The notes below the pieces were generated by a model. That model saw only the letters and a list, made by a program, of their open reading frames with translations. It was not told where the DNA came from and ran no database searches. A stretch of DNA of 22,133 nucleotides from an uncultured bacterium (GTDB lineage Bacteria; Spirochaetota; Spirochaetia; Sphaerochaetales; Sphaerochaetaceae): NCBI GenBank assembly GCA_905215015.1, contig CAJMOS010000047.1, forward strand, positions 1 to 22,133, written 5' to 3'. The position numbers and the translations under genes are program-made. The first letter of the stretch is position 1, and each line of letters starts with the position of its first letter. Positions 14,890 through 22,133 of this stretch are shown piece after piece.

Positions 14890-15468
14890 TCAGCGTTTCA
14901 GGATAATTCCAAGAAGCAGGGACAGGTCGATGGCATTGTCCACCGACACCAGCGCGCCACGTAATTCCCGGAAATCGGCGCTTGCCGAAATACCGTGAAG
15001 CATGTTGGTGGAAAGATCCATGCCAGCCAGCATGGTTTTCTTCACCGACGACTCGATCCGCAAGGTGCCCGGCTTCATCTCTTCCAAGATGCTTTCCCTG
15101 AGGTCGGAGCGGGTGATTTCGCATCCTTTTTGCCATACCGACTGGGCAAGGCAGGCATAGGCAAGCACGCATCGCCTGATGCGGCTTTCTTTCCATCTGC
15201 TCTGGGAAAGATCGGATCCCTGCAGTTTGAAGTCGAGGATTTCCGTTTTCAGCCAGCGGGTCGATGCAAGATGCGCGCCACTCAGGTCACAACCGGTGAA
15301 CACGCAGCGGTCGAAGACGGAACCGGAAAGGTCGGCGTCTCGGGCGGCGCAGTCGATGAAGCGGACAGAGAAAAAGCGGCTTCCCGAAAGGGATAGGCCA
15401 TACAGGTCCATCCCATGGAAAACCGCTTCTTCATAGAGCTTCTCTCCGTTGACGGGAAAGGGGCTCAT
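14890..15468 (-). CDS. Pentapeptide-repeat protein
   Basis: The 192-residue protein shows runs of the A(D/N)LxX pattern, for example RDADLSGSVFDRCVFTGCDLSGAHLAST and LQGSDLSQSRWKESRI. Such repeats form a right-handed four-sided beta helix. Some relatives bind DNA gyrase (Qnr, MfpA) and many have no known role. The start at 15468 overlaps the leuS stop as ATGA, so it is translated with leuS. The frame continues upstream inside leuS to about 15732, but that part is shadow sequence. Cysteine is fairly frequent. The C-terminal 50 residues (SVDNAIDLSLLLGIILKR end) depart from the repeat and end in a hydrophobic helix. No function is assigned. Confidence 0.82.
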   Translation of the reverse strand: MSPFPVNGEKLYEEAVFHGMDLYGLSLSGSRFFSVRFIDCAARDADLSGSVFDRCVFTGCDLSGAHLASTRWLKTEILDFKLQGSDLSQSRWKESRIRRCVLAYACLAQSVWQKGCEITRSDLRESILEEMKPGTLRIESSVKKTMLAGMDLSTNMLHGISASADFRELRGALVSVDNAIDLSLLLGIILKR

Positions 15469-17978
15469 TTGACGACGATGTTGACCAGCTTGCCGGGAAC
15501 GACAATTTCCTTGACGATCGTCTTGCCCGCGATCCAGCCTTTGATCTTCTCGTCGTTTCTCGCCAAGGCGAGCAGGTCGTCCTTGCTGATGGAGGGGTCT
15601 GCCTCCGCCTTGCTCCTGACCTTTCCGTTGACTTGGAAGATGAACTCCTTGACCGCTTTCCGTGTCTTGGCCTCGTCGTAGGTCGGCCACTGCTGGGTGG
15701 TGACACTCGGTTCGTGGCCCGCCAAAGCCCACAGCTCTTCGGCCAGGTGGGGAACGTAGGGGGAGAGCAGCAGAATCAGGGTCTCGTAGACGCCGCGGGG
15801 CATCGTTTCTCTTTTGTACAGCTCGTTGACCAGCACCATCATCTGGCTGATGGCGGTGTTGAAGTTCAGCGTCGAGGTGTCCTCGGTCACCTTCTTGACC
15901 GTCTGGTTCAAAAGAATTTCCAAGTCGGCGTCCACCGGTCCGTCGACGATCTTCTTCTCCTCATGCAGACGCCAGACGCGGTCCAGGAAGCGGGTGATGC
16001 CAATCAACCCCTCGGTAGACCAAGGTTTGGAGACTTCAAGAGGTCCCATGAACATCTCGTACATGCGCATCGAGTCGGCGCCGTAGGTATTGACGATCTC
16101 GTCCGGGTTGATGACATTCTTCAGGCTCTTCGACATTTTCGCCGTCACCTGCTGCAGTACCTCGCCGGTCTCCTTGTCGACGTAGGTGCCGTCGGCTTTC
16201 TTTTCGACTTTGTCGACCGCCACCAAGGCCTTGTCCTTGCGCTGGTAGGCGAAGCTGGTGATCATGCCCTGGTTGACCAGTCTTTGGAACGGCTCCCTAG
16301 TGGAAACCAGTCCGAGGTCAAAGAGCACCTCGTGCCAGAAGCGGGAGTACAGCAGGTGGAGCACGGCATGCTCGGCGCCGCCCACGTAGAGGCTGACAGG
16401 CATCCAGTACTTTTCCTTCTCGACGTCGACAAAGCGCTTGTCGTTATGCGGGTCGATATAGCGCAGGCAGTACCAGCAGGAGCCCGCCCACTGGGGCATG
16501 GTGTTGGTCTCGCGCTTGGCGGGTCCGCCACAGACCGGGCAGGTGGTGTTCACCCAGCTGTCAATCTTGGCGAGCGGACTCTCGCCCGTTCCGCTCGGCT
16601 CATAGGACTTCACCTCGGGCAACAAGACGGGAAGCTGGTCTTCGGGAACGGGAACCACGCCGCACTTCGGGCAGTGGACGAGGGGGATCGGCTCGCCCCA
16701 GTACCTCTGGCGGCTGAAAATCCAGTCGCGGAGCTTGAAGTTGACCGTACGGTGTCCGATATGGTGCTCCTCGAGATAGGCAAGCACCTTCTCAATCGCG
16801 TCATGCTTGTTCAATCCGTCCAGCCAGTCGCTGTTGACATGGATGCCGTCTTGAGTCCAAGGCTGCTTTTGCACGTCGACTTCGCTTTTCAGCACCTCGA
16901 TGATCGGCAAATGGTACTTCTTGGCGAACTCCCAGTCTCTCTCGTCATGTGCGGGCACGGCCATGATGGCTCCGGTCCCGTAGCTGATCAGGACGTAGTC
17001 TCCAACCCAGATCGGCACCTTCTTGCCATTGAGCGGGTTGATGGCGTAGCTGCCGGTGAAGACACCGGTCTTGACCTTGGCGAGGTCGGTCCTTTCCAAG
17101 TCGCTCTTGTGGGCCGCCTGGTCGACATACGCCTCGACCATTGCCCTCTGGCCATCGGTGGTCAGCTCCTTCAAGAGCGGGTGTTCCGGGCTGACGACCA
17201 TATAGGTGACCCCGAAAAGGGTGTCGCAGCGGGTCGTGTAGACCTCGAGCTTCTTGTCGCTGCCGTCGATCTGGAACTGGACGCTGGCTCCGGTGGAACG
17301 ACCAATCCAGTTGCGCTGCATCAGCTTGACCGACTCCGGCCAGTCCAGGCTGTCCAGACCCTTGAGCAACTCGTCGGCGTAGGCGGTGATCTTCAGTACC
17401 CATTGGCGGATGTTCTTGCGCACCACTTCGGTGCCGCAACGCTCGCACTTGCCCTCTTTGACCTCCTCGTTTGCCAGCCCGGTCTTGCAGCTGGGGCACC
17501 AGTTGATCGGGCTCTGGGTCTCATAGGCGAGACCTTTTTTGTACAGCTGCAGGAAAATCCACTGGGTCCACTTGTAATACTCGGGCTCGCAGGTGGAGAT
17601 TTCCCTGGACCAGTCATAGGAGAAGCCGAGGCTCTTGATCTGGCGGGTAAAGGTGGCGATATTCTTCAGCGTTGTGGCTTTCGGATGGGTGCCGGTCTTG
17701 ATCGCGTAGTTCTCGGCGGGAAGGCCGAAGGAATCAAAGCCCATCGGGTGCAACACGTTGTAACCGTTCATACGCAGGTAGCGGCTGTAGATGTCGGTCG
17801 CCGTATACCCCTCGGGATGGCCTACATGCAGTCCCGCGCCGCTTGGATAGGGGAACATGTCCAGCACGTAGGCGCGCTTCTCTTTCGGATACGAAGGATC
17901 TTCGGTGACCTTGTAGGTCTGGTGGTCCTCCCAGTACTTCTGCCATTTTGTCTCGATTTCATGGAATGGATAGCTCAT
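15465..17978 (-). CDS. leuS: Leucyl-tRNA synthetase
   Basis: The 837-residue protein is a complete class I leucyl-tRNA synthetase, charging tRNA-Leu with leucine. The HIGH-type motif is HVGH at 51-54 (in YPSGAGLHVGHPEGYTATD). The KMSKS loop is exact at 614-618. Two CxxC pairs typical of the zinc module (CPSCKTG and CERCG) lie near 160-180, and another set (CPKCG, CPVCGG) near 440-490. The editing domain lies between about 220 and 410, and the anticodon-binding domain follows the KMSKS. The start has GAGG at 17996-17993, a little far from the ATG. The stop overlaps the pentapeptide gene. Nearest upstream gene is the CNNM/CorC protein. Confidence 0.97.
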   Translation of the reverse strand: MSYPFHEIETKWQKYWEDHQTYKVTEDPSYPKEKRAYVLDMFPYPSGAGLHVGHPEGYTATDIYSRYLRMNGYNVLHPMGFDSFGLPAENYAIKTGTHPKATTLKNIATFTRQIKSLGFSYDWSREISTCEPEYYKWTQWIFLQLYKKGLAYETQSPINWCPSCKTGLANEEVKEGKCERCGTEVVRKNIRQWVLKITAYADELLKGLDSLDWPESVKLMQRNWIGRSTGASVQFQIDGSDKKLEVYTTRCDTLFGVTYMVVSPEHPLLKELTTDGQRAMVEAYVDQAAHKSDLERTDLAKVKTGVFTGSYAINPLNGKKVPIWVGDYVLISYGTGAIMAVPAHDERDWEFAKKYHLPIIEVLKSEVDVQKQPWTQDGIHVNSDWLDGLNKHDAIEKVLAYLEEHHIGHRTVNFKLRDWIFSRQRYWGEPIPLVHCPKCGVVPVPEDQLPVLLPEVKSYEPSGTGESPLAKIDSWVNTTCPVCGGPAKRETNTMPQWAGSCWYCLRYIDPHNDKRFVDVEKEKYWMPVSLYVGGAEHAVLHLLYSRFWHEVLFDLGLVSTREPFQRLVNQGMITSFAYQRKDKALVAVDKVEKKADGTYVDKETGEVLQQVTAKMSKSLKNVINPDEIVNTYGADSMRMYEMFMGPLEVSKPWSTEGLIGITRFLDRVWRLHEEKKIVDGPVDADLEILLNQTVKKVTEDTSTLNFNTAISQMMVLVNELYKRETMPRGVYETLILLLSPYVPHLAEELWALAGHEPSVTTQQWPTYDEAKTRKAVKEFIFQVNGKVRSKAEADPSISKDDLLALARNDEKIKGWIAGKTIVKEIVVPGKLVNIVVK

Positions 17979-18080
17979 GTGGTAACGTCTTACCTCTTCT
18001 ATGATAGTAAATTGTGCACAAACGAAGCCGGTTTGATTTCTTCAAATCATACACAAAACGGGGACACCTGTATAGAACTG
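17979..18080 (-). promoter_or_regulatory. leuS leader with hairpin over the ribosome site
   Basis: In this 102-base gap, GGTAA (17981-17985) and TTACC (17990-17994) form a short hairpin across a four-base loop. On the mRNA its 5' arm includes the last two G of the GAGG ribosome site and it ends three bases before the start codon. A second hairpin, TGATTT-cttc-AAATCA, lies at 18034-18049. On the minus strand TATCAT (18005-18000) may be a -10 box; no good -35 is seen. No T-box signature is recognised. The evidence is weak. Confidence 0.35.
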
Positions 18081-19358
18081 TCAGTCCTCGCTTTCCTCTT
18101 CATCCCCCTCTTCCTTTTTCGGGGTGAAGAGGACGGTGTCCATACGGTTGCGGGTCATGGTCAGTACCCGGAAGGTGCCATAGCGGGTCTCGGTGACCTG
18201 CCCTACCTTGGGGATGTCGCCGATGATGTCGAGCAAGTACCCGGCCACGGTGCCGTCGGTATCCTCGTCCTTGGAAGGGTGCAGGTCGAAGCTGTCGGCC
18301 AACGACATGAACGGCATTTCCGCCTGGACCACATAGGAACCGGGATAGGAGCTTGACTTGACCAGCAGCTCTCCCTGATAGGACTCCTGCTCGTCGTACA
18401 GCTCGCCGAACATCTGCTCGACGATGTCCTCCATGGTCACCACTCCGCTGAACCCTCCATACTCGTCTAGGGCGATGGCGATTTTCTGCTTCTGGTGCTT
18501 GAACTGGAAGAACAGGTCATCCATATGCATCGACTCGGGCACGAAATGTGGTTTTTGGGCCAAGGAGGAAAGCGGCTGGTCGAGATGGCCTTTCGCGTTG
18601 ACGTCTTTCCGGAGCAGTTCCTTCAGCAACAGGACTCCGGTAATGTTCTCCCGGCTGCCATGGTAGATCGGGATACGGGAAAAACCGCTTTGGACGATGC
18701 GGGTATAGGCTTCGCGGTAGGTCATGGAGTCGGGAAGGGAGAAGACTTCGGTGCGGTGGGTCATGATTGCCTTGACCTGGGTCTCGGAGAAGTGGATCGC
18801 CCTCTGCATCAGGTCGTTCTCATACTCGTCAACGACCCCGGCGTCCTCAGCCGCGTCGGTCACATGCCTGAGCCCGTCCTCGGTCAGCTTGCCTCGTCCG
18901 GAGGGGCCGAAGACAAGATGGATCAGCAAGGTCAGGCGGGAGAAAAGCCAGATGACGGGAAAGAGCAGGATGCTGAGCGCGCGGAGCGGAATGGCGAGCG
19001 CGAGCGCGATTGGTAGGTTGCGGTACATGGCGATCTGCTTTGGCGATACCTCTCCAAAGACAAGAAGGACCAATGTCAGGATGCCGGTCGCGGCCCCAAC
19101 ATAGGGATTCCCGAATTTTTCAATCGTCATTTTTGTGACCAACGCGGAAAGCGCGACGTTGACCAAGTCGTTGCCAATCAGGACGGTGGTGATCAACAGG
19201 TCGGGGTGCTTGCAGAAATACAGCGCGGTCTTGGCGCGGGCGCCTTTCTTGTTCTCCAGCACTTTCTGGTCAATCAACGTCAGGGAAGTAAATGCGGTTT
19301 CCGATCCGGAAAAAAAGGCGGAAAGGGCCAATAGAAGGATTGCGAGCGCTAGTTCCAT
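18081..19358 (-). CDS. CNNM/CorC-type hemolysin-family membrane protein
   Basis: This 425-residue protein has the CNNM (DUF21) membrane domain in about 1-180, starting with ALSAFFSGSETAFTSL. A pair of CBS domains follows (about 195-320; MTHRTEVFSL, GFSRIPIY, DEYGGFSGVVTMEDIVEQMFGE). A CorC/HlyC C-terminal domain (about 335-415; FDLHPSKDEDTDGTVAGYLL) comes next, with an acidic tail. Members export Mg or Co, or modulate magnesium transport; 'hemolysin' in older names is doubtful. The ATG at 19358 is chosen because AAGGTGG precedes it at good spacing; a GTG at 19367 is an alternative. It is upstream of leuS on the same strand and divergent from a small exported protein. Confidence 0.92.
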   Translation of the reverse strand: MELALAILLLALSAFFSGSETAFTSLTLIDQKVLENKKGARAKTALYFCKHPDLLITTVLIGNDLVNVALSALVTKMTIEKFGNPYVGAATGILTLVLLVFGEVSPKQIAMYRNLPIALALAIPLRALSILLFPVIWLFSRLTLLIHLVFGPSGRGKLTEDGLRHVTDAAEDAGVVDEYENDLMQRAIHFSETQVKAIMTHRTEVFSLPDSMTYREAYTRIVQSGFSRIPIYHGSRENITGVLLLKELLRKDVNAKGHLDQPLSSLAQKPHFVPESMHMDDLFFQFKHQKQKIAIALDEYGGFSGVVTMEDIVEQMFGELYDEQESYQGELLVKSSSYPGSYVVQAEMPFMSLADSFDLHPSKDEDTDGTVAGYLLDIIGDIPKVGQVTETRYGTFRVLTMTRNRMDTVLFTPKKEEGDEEESED

Positions 19359-19424
19359 AGCACCCACCTTATACGAGGCAGAGGGACAGATGCATCATCC
19401 ATATCCCATATCGTAGCAAGAATC

Positions 19425-19444
19425 CAAGGTGGCGTACAAGGTGG
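19425..19444. repeat. Two direct copies of CAAGGTGG
   Basis: CAAGGTGG occurs at 19425-19432 and 19437-19444, twelve bases apart, just before the first in-frame ATG (19446) of the exported-protein gene. They resemble ribosome sites but sit at poor distances (13 and 1 bases). They could be a regulator site in this divergent gap or chance. Confidence 0.35.
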
Positions 19445-19484
19445 TATGTTGCGGAACCTCATGATGCTTTATACAATGGAGACA

Positions 19485-19937
19485 ATGAGATACTTGGCTT
19501 TTCTGCTTGCCGTGTGTGCGGTTTTTTCTCCTTCCATGCGAGCGTCGAACATGGAAGGAAAGGTCGAGTGCGGCCTTTCCTTGGAGCCTGTCCGGGAGAA
19601 CGCGCCAAGTCTTCCCCCGCGGATCACCGGTCTTCCTGTTCCTGCCCCGGGGCAGGAACAGAACTTCTTGGTCAACCTGCTTTGCAATACTCCGGCCCCG
19701 TTCCGGTTGGACATGGAGGCCCGGAGGGTCGCGGGGATTCCCCGCTTCGTCTATCAGGTAGAAGTGACCGGGCAGCGGTTTCTCATCTCCCCGGTTCAGG
19801 ACCTTCCGCCACGGCGCCTCTGGTCCCAGGCTTGGAACCGGAACACCAGTCTTCTCTTGCGATTGAGAAGGTTGCCTGGTCCGAGCGAGACGGGGTATTG
19901 GGAATATCCTTTGGTTTTCTCGGTCTGGATGGAATAA
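19485..19937 (+). CDS. Small exported protein of unknown function
   Basis: I do not recognise this 150-residue protein. It begins with a clear signal peptide, MRYLAFLLAVCAVFSPSMRA, likely cut before Ser-Asn. The mature part is proline- and arginine-rich with beta-like stretches (LVNLLCNTPAPFRLDMEARR, YQVEVTGQRFLISPVQDLPP). No lipobox is present. The start is uncertain: in-frame ATG codons at 19446, 19461, 19464 and 19476 would add up to 13 residues. The one at 19485 has GGAG three bases ahead and gives a compact signal peptide. It ends one base before the methyltransferase-NTPase gene, so the two are probably coupled. Confidence 0.68.
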   Translation: MRYLAFLLAVCAVFSPSMRASNMEGKVECGLSLEPVRENAPSLPPRITGLPVPAPGQEQNFLVNLLCNTPAPFRLDMEARRVAGIPRFVYQVEVTGQRFLISPVQDLPPRRLWSQAWNRNTSLLLRLRRLPGPSETGYWEYPLVFSVWME

Positions 19938-19938
19938 G

Positions 19939-21111
19939 ATGCAACCCTATAGCGAGCCTCTGATCACCTATCTTGTCAACGCGTATACCCAAGGCACTGG
20001 CTGGCGGTCCATCGCCCGGGCGATACGGCCGTTTGTGGGCGACCATGTCACCGACATCGGTGGAGGTCTCGGGTTCCTGGCCAATGAGCTGAGGGGAATC
20101 GATGTGACCGTCGTCGAGCGTGACGAGTTGGCCTGTGGCTATCTGAAAGCTCACCACGAGCCCCACGTGCGTCTGTCGCAGGGTGATGCCCACCAGCTAC
20201 GACCGGAACGGAAGAAGGGAGATGTCATCTGTTGCAATTACGGCTCCTTGCTGGAGAACCTGGTTCTCGCCAAGAAATGGGGGGACCGGAACCTGCTTGT
20301 CATCGCCCGGGATGCCGGGGAGCATCGTTTCCGTGGGGGAACGCGACCCAACCCCGCGTGTCGCGCGCGCCTGTTGCTCCAATCCCTTTCCATCCCCTGT
20401 CAGGAACAAAGGATTGTGGTCGATATGGGACAGCCCTTCCGAAACCAGGAGGAGGCGCGGGCTTTCTCCCGCCTGTATGGACACACGGGGGAGTATCCTC
20501 TCCAGCGAAGAGAAGGAGCGTTTCCTCTCTGGCTTCCTATGGAGCGTCCTGTTTCCATTTTTGTGGTTTCCATCGCCGATATCCCGGACTTGGTGGCGAA
20601 AAGCACCTTGCTGGTCGAGGGGGAGCAAGGTGTCGGCAAGAGCACGTTCGTCGGCAGGATCGCCGCTTCGGCCGATGGAGGGTTTCTCACCAAGCGGGTG
20701 GACGGCAAGGTCTATCTCAATCCGATAGGAGGAGCAGCCTACGACGAGGCCCATCTGGTGGGCATCTGCGGGAAGGGTGGCATGCCCCAGCGGTTTGACC
20801 ATCTTGGGGCGCGGTTCCTCAAAAGGCCCTGTACCCTCAGGGTGATGGACGAACTGGGTTTCATGGAGAGCGAGGCGCGCGAGTTCCAGAAGTGCGTGCT
20901 TCAGGCAGCGGAGGACCCTGTCCCCTCTATCGCCGTCATCAAGCCCCGCCACGCGCCCCTGTTGGACGCGATTCGTTCCTGTCCTTCGGCGTTCACCATC
21001 CATTTCTCGGTGGAGAACCGGGACGCCTGGACACAGGAAATGGAACGGGCCACCCGGAATATTCCCGAGTGGCCCCTGTGCGAGAGGCTCAGAACCCCAT
21101 CAGGGCGGTGA
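19939..21111 (+). CDS. Fused SAM-dependent methyltransferase / P-loop NTPase
   Basis: This 390-residue protein joins two parts. Residues 1-205 look like a class I SAM methyltransferase: VTDIGGGLG at 37-45 (motif I), then VVERDEL as motif II and DVICCNYGSLLENLVL. Residues 222-390 look like a THEP1-type nucleoside triphosphatase: LLVEGEQGVGKSTF with the P-loop at 228-236, GGFLTKRVDGK, and Walker B RVMDELGFMES at 301-311. The gene follows the small exported protein by one base and overlaps the convergent metal-type binding protein gene by 23 bases. Separate methyltransferase and NTPase genes beside such transporters occur in anaerobes, as far as I recall. The role could be metal-cofactor or chelate handling; this is inference. 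One uninterrupted frame covers both. Confidence 0.8.
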   Translation: MQPYSEPLITYLVNAYTQGTGWRSIARAIRPFVGDHVTDIGGGLGFLANELRGIDVTVVERDELACGYLKAHHEPHVRLSQGDAHQLRPERKKGDVICCNYGSLLENLVLAKKWGDRNLLVIARDAGEHRFRGGTRPNPACRARLLLQSLSIPCQEQRIVVDMGQPFRNQEEARAFSRLYGHTGEYPLQRREGAFPLWLPMERPVSIFVVSIADIPDLVAKSTLLVEGEQGVGKSTFVGRIAASADGGFLTKRVDGKVYLNPIGGAAYDEAHLVGICGKGGMPQRFDHLGARFLKRPCTLRVMDELGFMESEAREFQKCVLQAAEDPVPSIAVIKPRHAPLLDAIRSCPSAFTIHFSVENRDAWTQEMERATRNIPEWPLCERLRTPSGR

Positions 21112-22129
21112 GCGTCTCGTCGCTCATCTCTTTGTTGAAGAAGAGCCTGAAATACTCCTTGAGCTCCTGATGAAGGTCGAAGTCTCCGCCATAGAGCACC
21201 TTGTCCGCCCAGATGATGCCGGCGATGCGGTTGATGGAGGGGGGGGCTGCCAGCCAGTTCATCGGCAGGTTCGGCACCAGGTAGACGGATTGGTTCCTCA
21301 CCGCGTCGATCTGGCTCCAGAGCGGATCGGTGGTGACGCTGTCATAGATAGCCTTCGCGTCCCCGGCGAACAGCAGGGTCGGCGGGTTCCATTTCATGAT
21401 CTGTTCCATGTCGACCTCGTTGCCGGTGCCCTTGGATGTGGGGTTCTCGACGACCGCCAGGTTGTCGATTACCTGGTCCAGCACGTCAGCCTGGTAGCTG
21501 CCCTTGGCGATCACGTTGACCCCCTTGGCCCCCAGTACGTACAGCGCCTGCCTCTTGTCGCCAGCGGTCAGCTGGGCGTTGCGCTCAGTGATGCGTGTGA
21601 TGAAGGCGGAGATTTCGGCCGCCTTCTCCTCCTGCCCGAGCAGCTTGCCAAGCTTGGCGTAGGTTTCCGGCATGGTCAGGAAGGTGGAGTCGATATGGAT
21701 GAAGGGAATTCCCAGCTGGTTCTGCAGGTTGTCCAGGTCGGCCTGCATGTTCTTCTTCTGTTCGCCGACATCGATGACCAACTGGGCGTTCAGGCCAAGG
21801 ATGGTCTCGGGGTTCAATGTTCCCTTGCCCCCGTACAGCTGTCCGGTAACCGGCTTCTGGAGATAGTCGGGAGAAAGGAACGGAGTGGCGTCCTCTCCCC
21901 AAGTGATTGCGCGTCCGACCATCTGGTCCATGGCGATAGGTGTCAGCATGTACTCGGTCAGCGGGCCGGAAGAGACCACGCGTTCCAGCTTGGCGGGAAG
22001 GGTGACGGTGCGTCCCAGGTCATCGGTGAAGTCGACAGTCGTCTGCGCGGGGGTTTCCCGTGTCGGCTGGGCGGCGAGCATGCCCATGGCGAGCAGGACT
22101 GCCATGCACATCATGGAAAAACGTTTCAT
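21089..22129 (-). CDS. Metal or cobalamin ABC transporter binding protein (FecB/BtuF type)
   Basis: The 346-residue protein has a signal peptide (MKRFSMMCMAVLLAMGMLAA), likely cut before Gln21, with no lipobox cysteine. The body matches the type III periplasmic binding fold (Peripla_BP_2). Marks are DDLGRTVTLPAKLERVVS, NPETILGLNAQLVIDV, the long linking helix in the middle (about residues 150-190), EVDMEQIMKWNPPTLLFAG and PPSINRIAGIIWADKVLYG. The family binds iron-siderophores, haem or cobalamin, or in some cases molybdate or tungstate. Permease and ATPase genes are not in the window and would lie left-going or elsewhere. The 3' end overlaps the methyltransferase-NTPase gene. Just four bases remain upstream, so its promoter is out of view. 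Confidence 0.88.
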   Translation of the reverse strand: MKRFSMMCMAVLLAMGMLAAQPTRETPAQTTVDFTDDLGRTVTLPAKLERVVSSGPLTEYMLTPIAMDQMVGRAITWGEDATPFLSPDYLQKPVTGQLYGGKGTLNPETILGLNAQLVIDVGEQKKNMQADLDNLQNQLGIPFIHIDSTFLTMPETYAKLGKLLGQEEKAAEISAFITRITERNAQLTAGDKRQALYVLGAKGVNVIAKGSYQADVLDQVIDNLAVVENPTSKGTGNEVDMEQIMKWNPPTLLFAGDAKAIYDSVTTDPLWSQIDAVRNQSVYLVPNLPMNWLAAPPSINRIAGIIWADKVLYGGDFDLHQELKEYFRLFFNKEMSDETLTALMGF

Positions 22130-22133
22130 TGGA

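Noticed and set aside
15469..15732. N-terminal extension of the pentapeptide-repeat frame
   Set aside because: It lies inside leuS in another frame and reads as Arg/Gln/Gly-rich shadow. The ATGA overlap at 15468 is the natural start.
17979..18080. T-box leader for leuS
   Set aside because: The gap is only 102 bases, too short for a T-box, and no specifier loop or T-box sequence is seen.
15633..18356. A 907-residue open frame on the plus strand opposite leuS
   Set aside because: It is antisense to a full leucyl-tRNA synthetase with intact motifs. Its composition (rich in Val, Leu, Gly, Asp, His) is what the complement of a GC-rich gene gives, and it has no recognisable domain.
1..22133. CRISPR arrays, insertion sequences, phage or defence genes, tRNA and rRNA
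   Set aside because: No regular direct repeats with spacers, no transposase or integrase motifs, no terminal inverted repeats and no tRNA-like cloverleaf ending in CCA were noticed on reading both strands.

Overview
This is a gene-dense, GC-rich bacterial window with 20 coding regions I can support, one of them cut by the left edge. There is no rRNA, tRNA, CRISPR array, transposase or phage gene that I can see. The organism is most likely a diderm anaerobe of the Spirochaetia, possibly Sphaerochaeta-like. The supporting signs are two solute-binding proteins that end their signal peptides in Phe/Ala-Ala-Gln with no lipobox cysteine (free periplasmic proteins), the fused FbpB-type permease, the oxygen-sensitive Fe-S L-serine dehydratase, and the methyltransferase/NTPase next to a metal-type binding protein. 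This placement is inference; no marker gene settles it.

Left part (1-7575). The 5' end of pth (minus strand) diverges from a cluster that looks like one sugar or sugar-phosphate regulon. The cluster holds a phosphohexomutase, a DeoR/GlpR-type repressor and a xylose-isomerase-like TIM-barrel protein, tightly coupled. A complete binding-protein-dependent ABC importer (binding protein, ATPase, fused double permease) follows. The two promoters share an almost identical 18-base element over the -10 region, so the DeoR protein probably controls both units. The importer is of the 'ferric' FbpABC type by family, but its setting fits organophosphate uptake as known for AfuABC better than iron.

Middle part (7632-14889). 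A small NIF3/YqfO-like protein overlaps a short zinc homocysteine S-methyltransferase. A four-helix membrane protein of unknown function follows and ends at a strong terminator. Then come a Nudix hydrolase and, convergent to it, endonuclease III. The next unit on the plus strand begins with an unusual fusion of DAHP synthase (first step of the shikimate pathway) to prephenate dehydratase-ACT (last-but-one step to phenylalanine). It continues with a DUF4416 protein, a lipoprotein and a single-chain L-serine dehydratase.

Right part (14890-22133). A minus-strand pentapeptide-repeat protein gene overlaps the 3' end of leuS. Upstream lies a CNNM/CorC-type membrane protein, and divergent from it are a small exported protein and a fused SAM-methyltransferase/P-loop NTPase. 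The last gene, on the minus strand, is a FecB/BtuF-like metal or cobalamin binding protein that overlaps the fusion gene tail to tail.

The most unusual points are the DAHP synthase-prephenate dehydratase fusion, the methyltransferase-NTPase fusion beside a metal transporter gene, and the shared operator linking the phosphohexomutase operon to the ABC importer. I see no clear sign of a wholly new defence or mobile system here.
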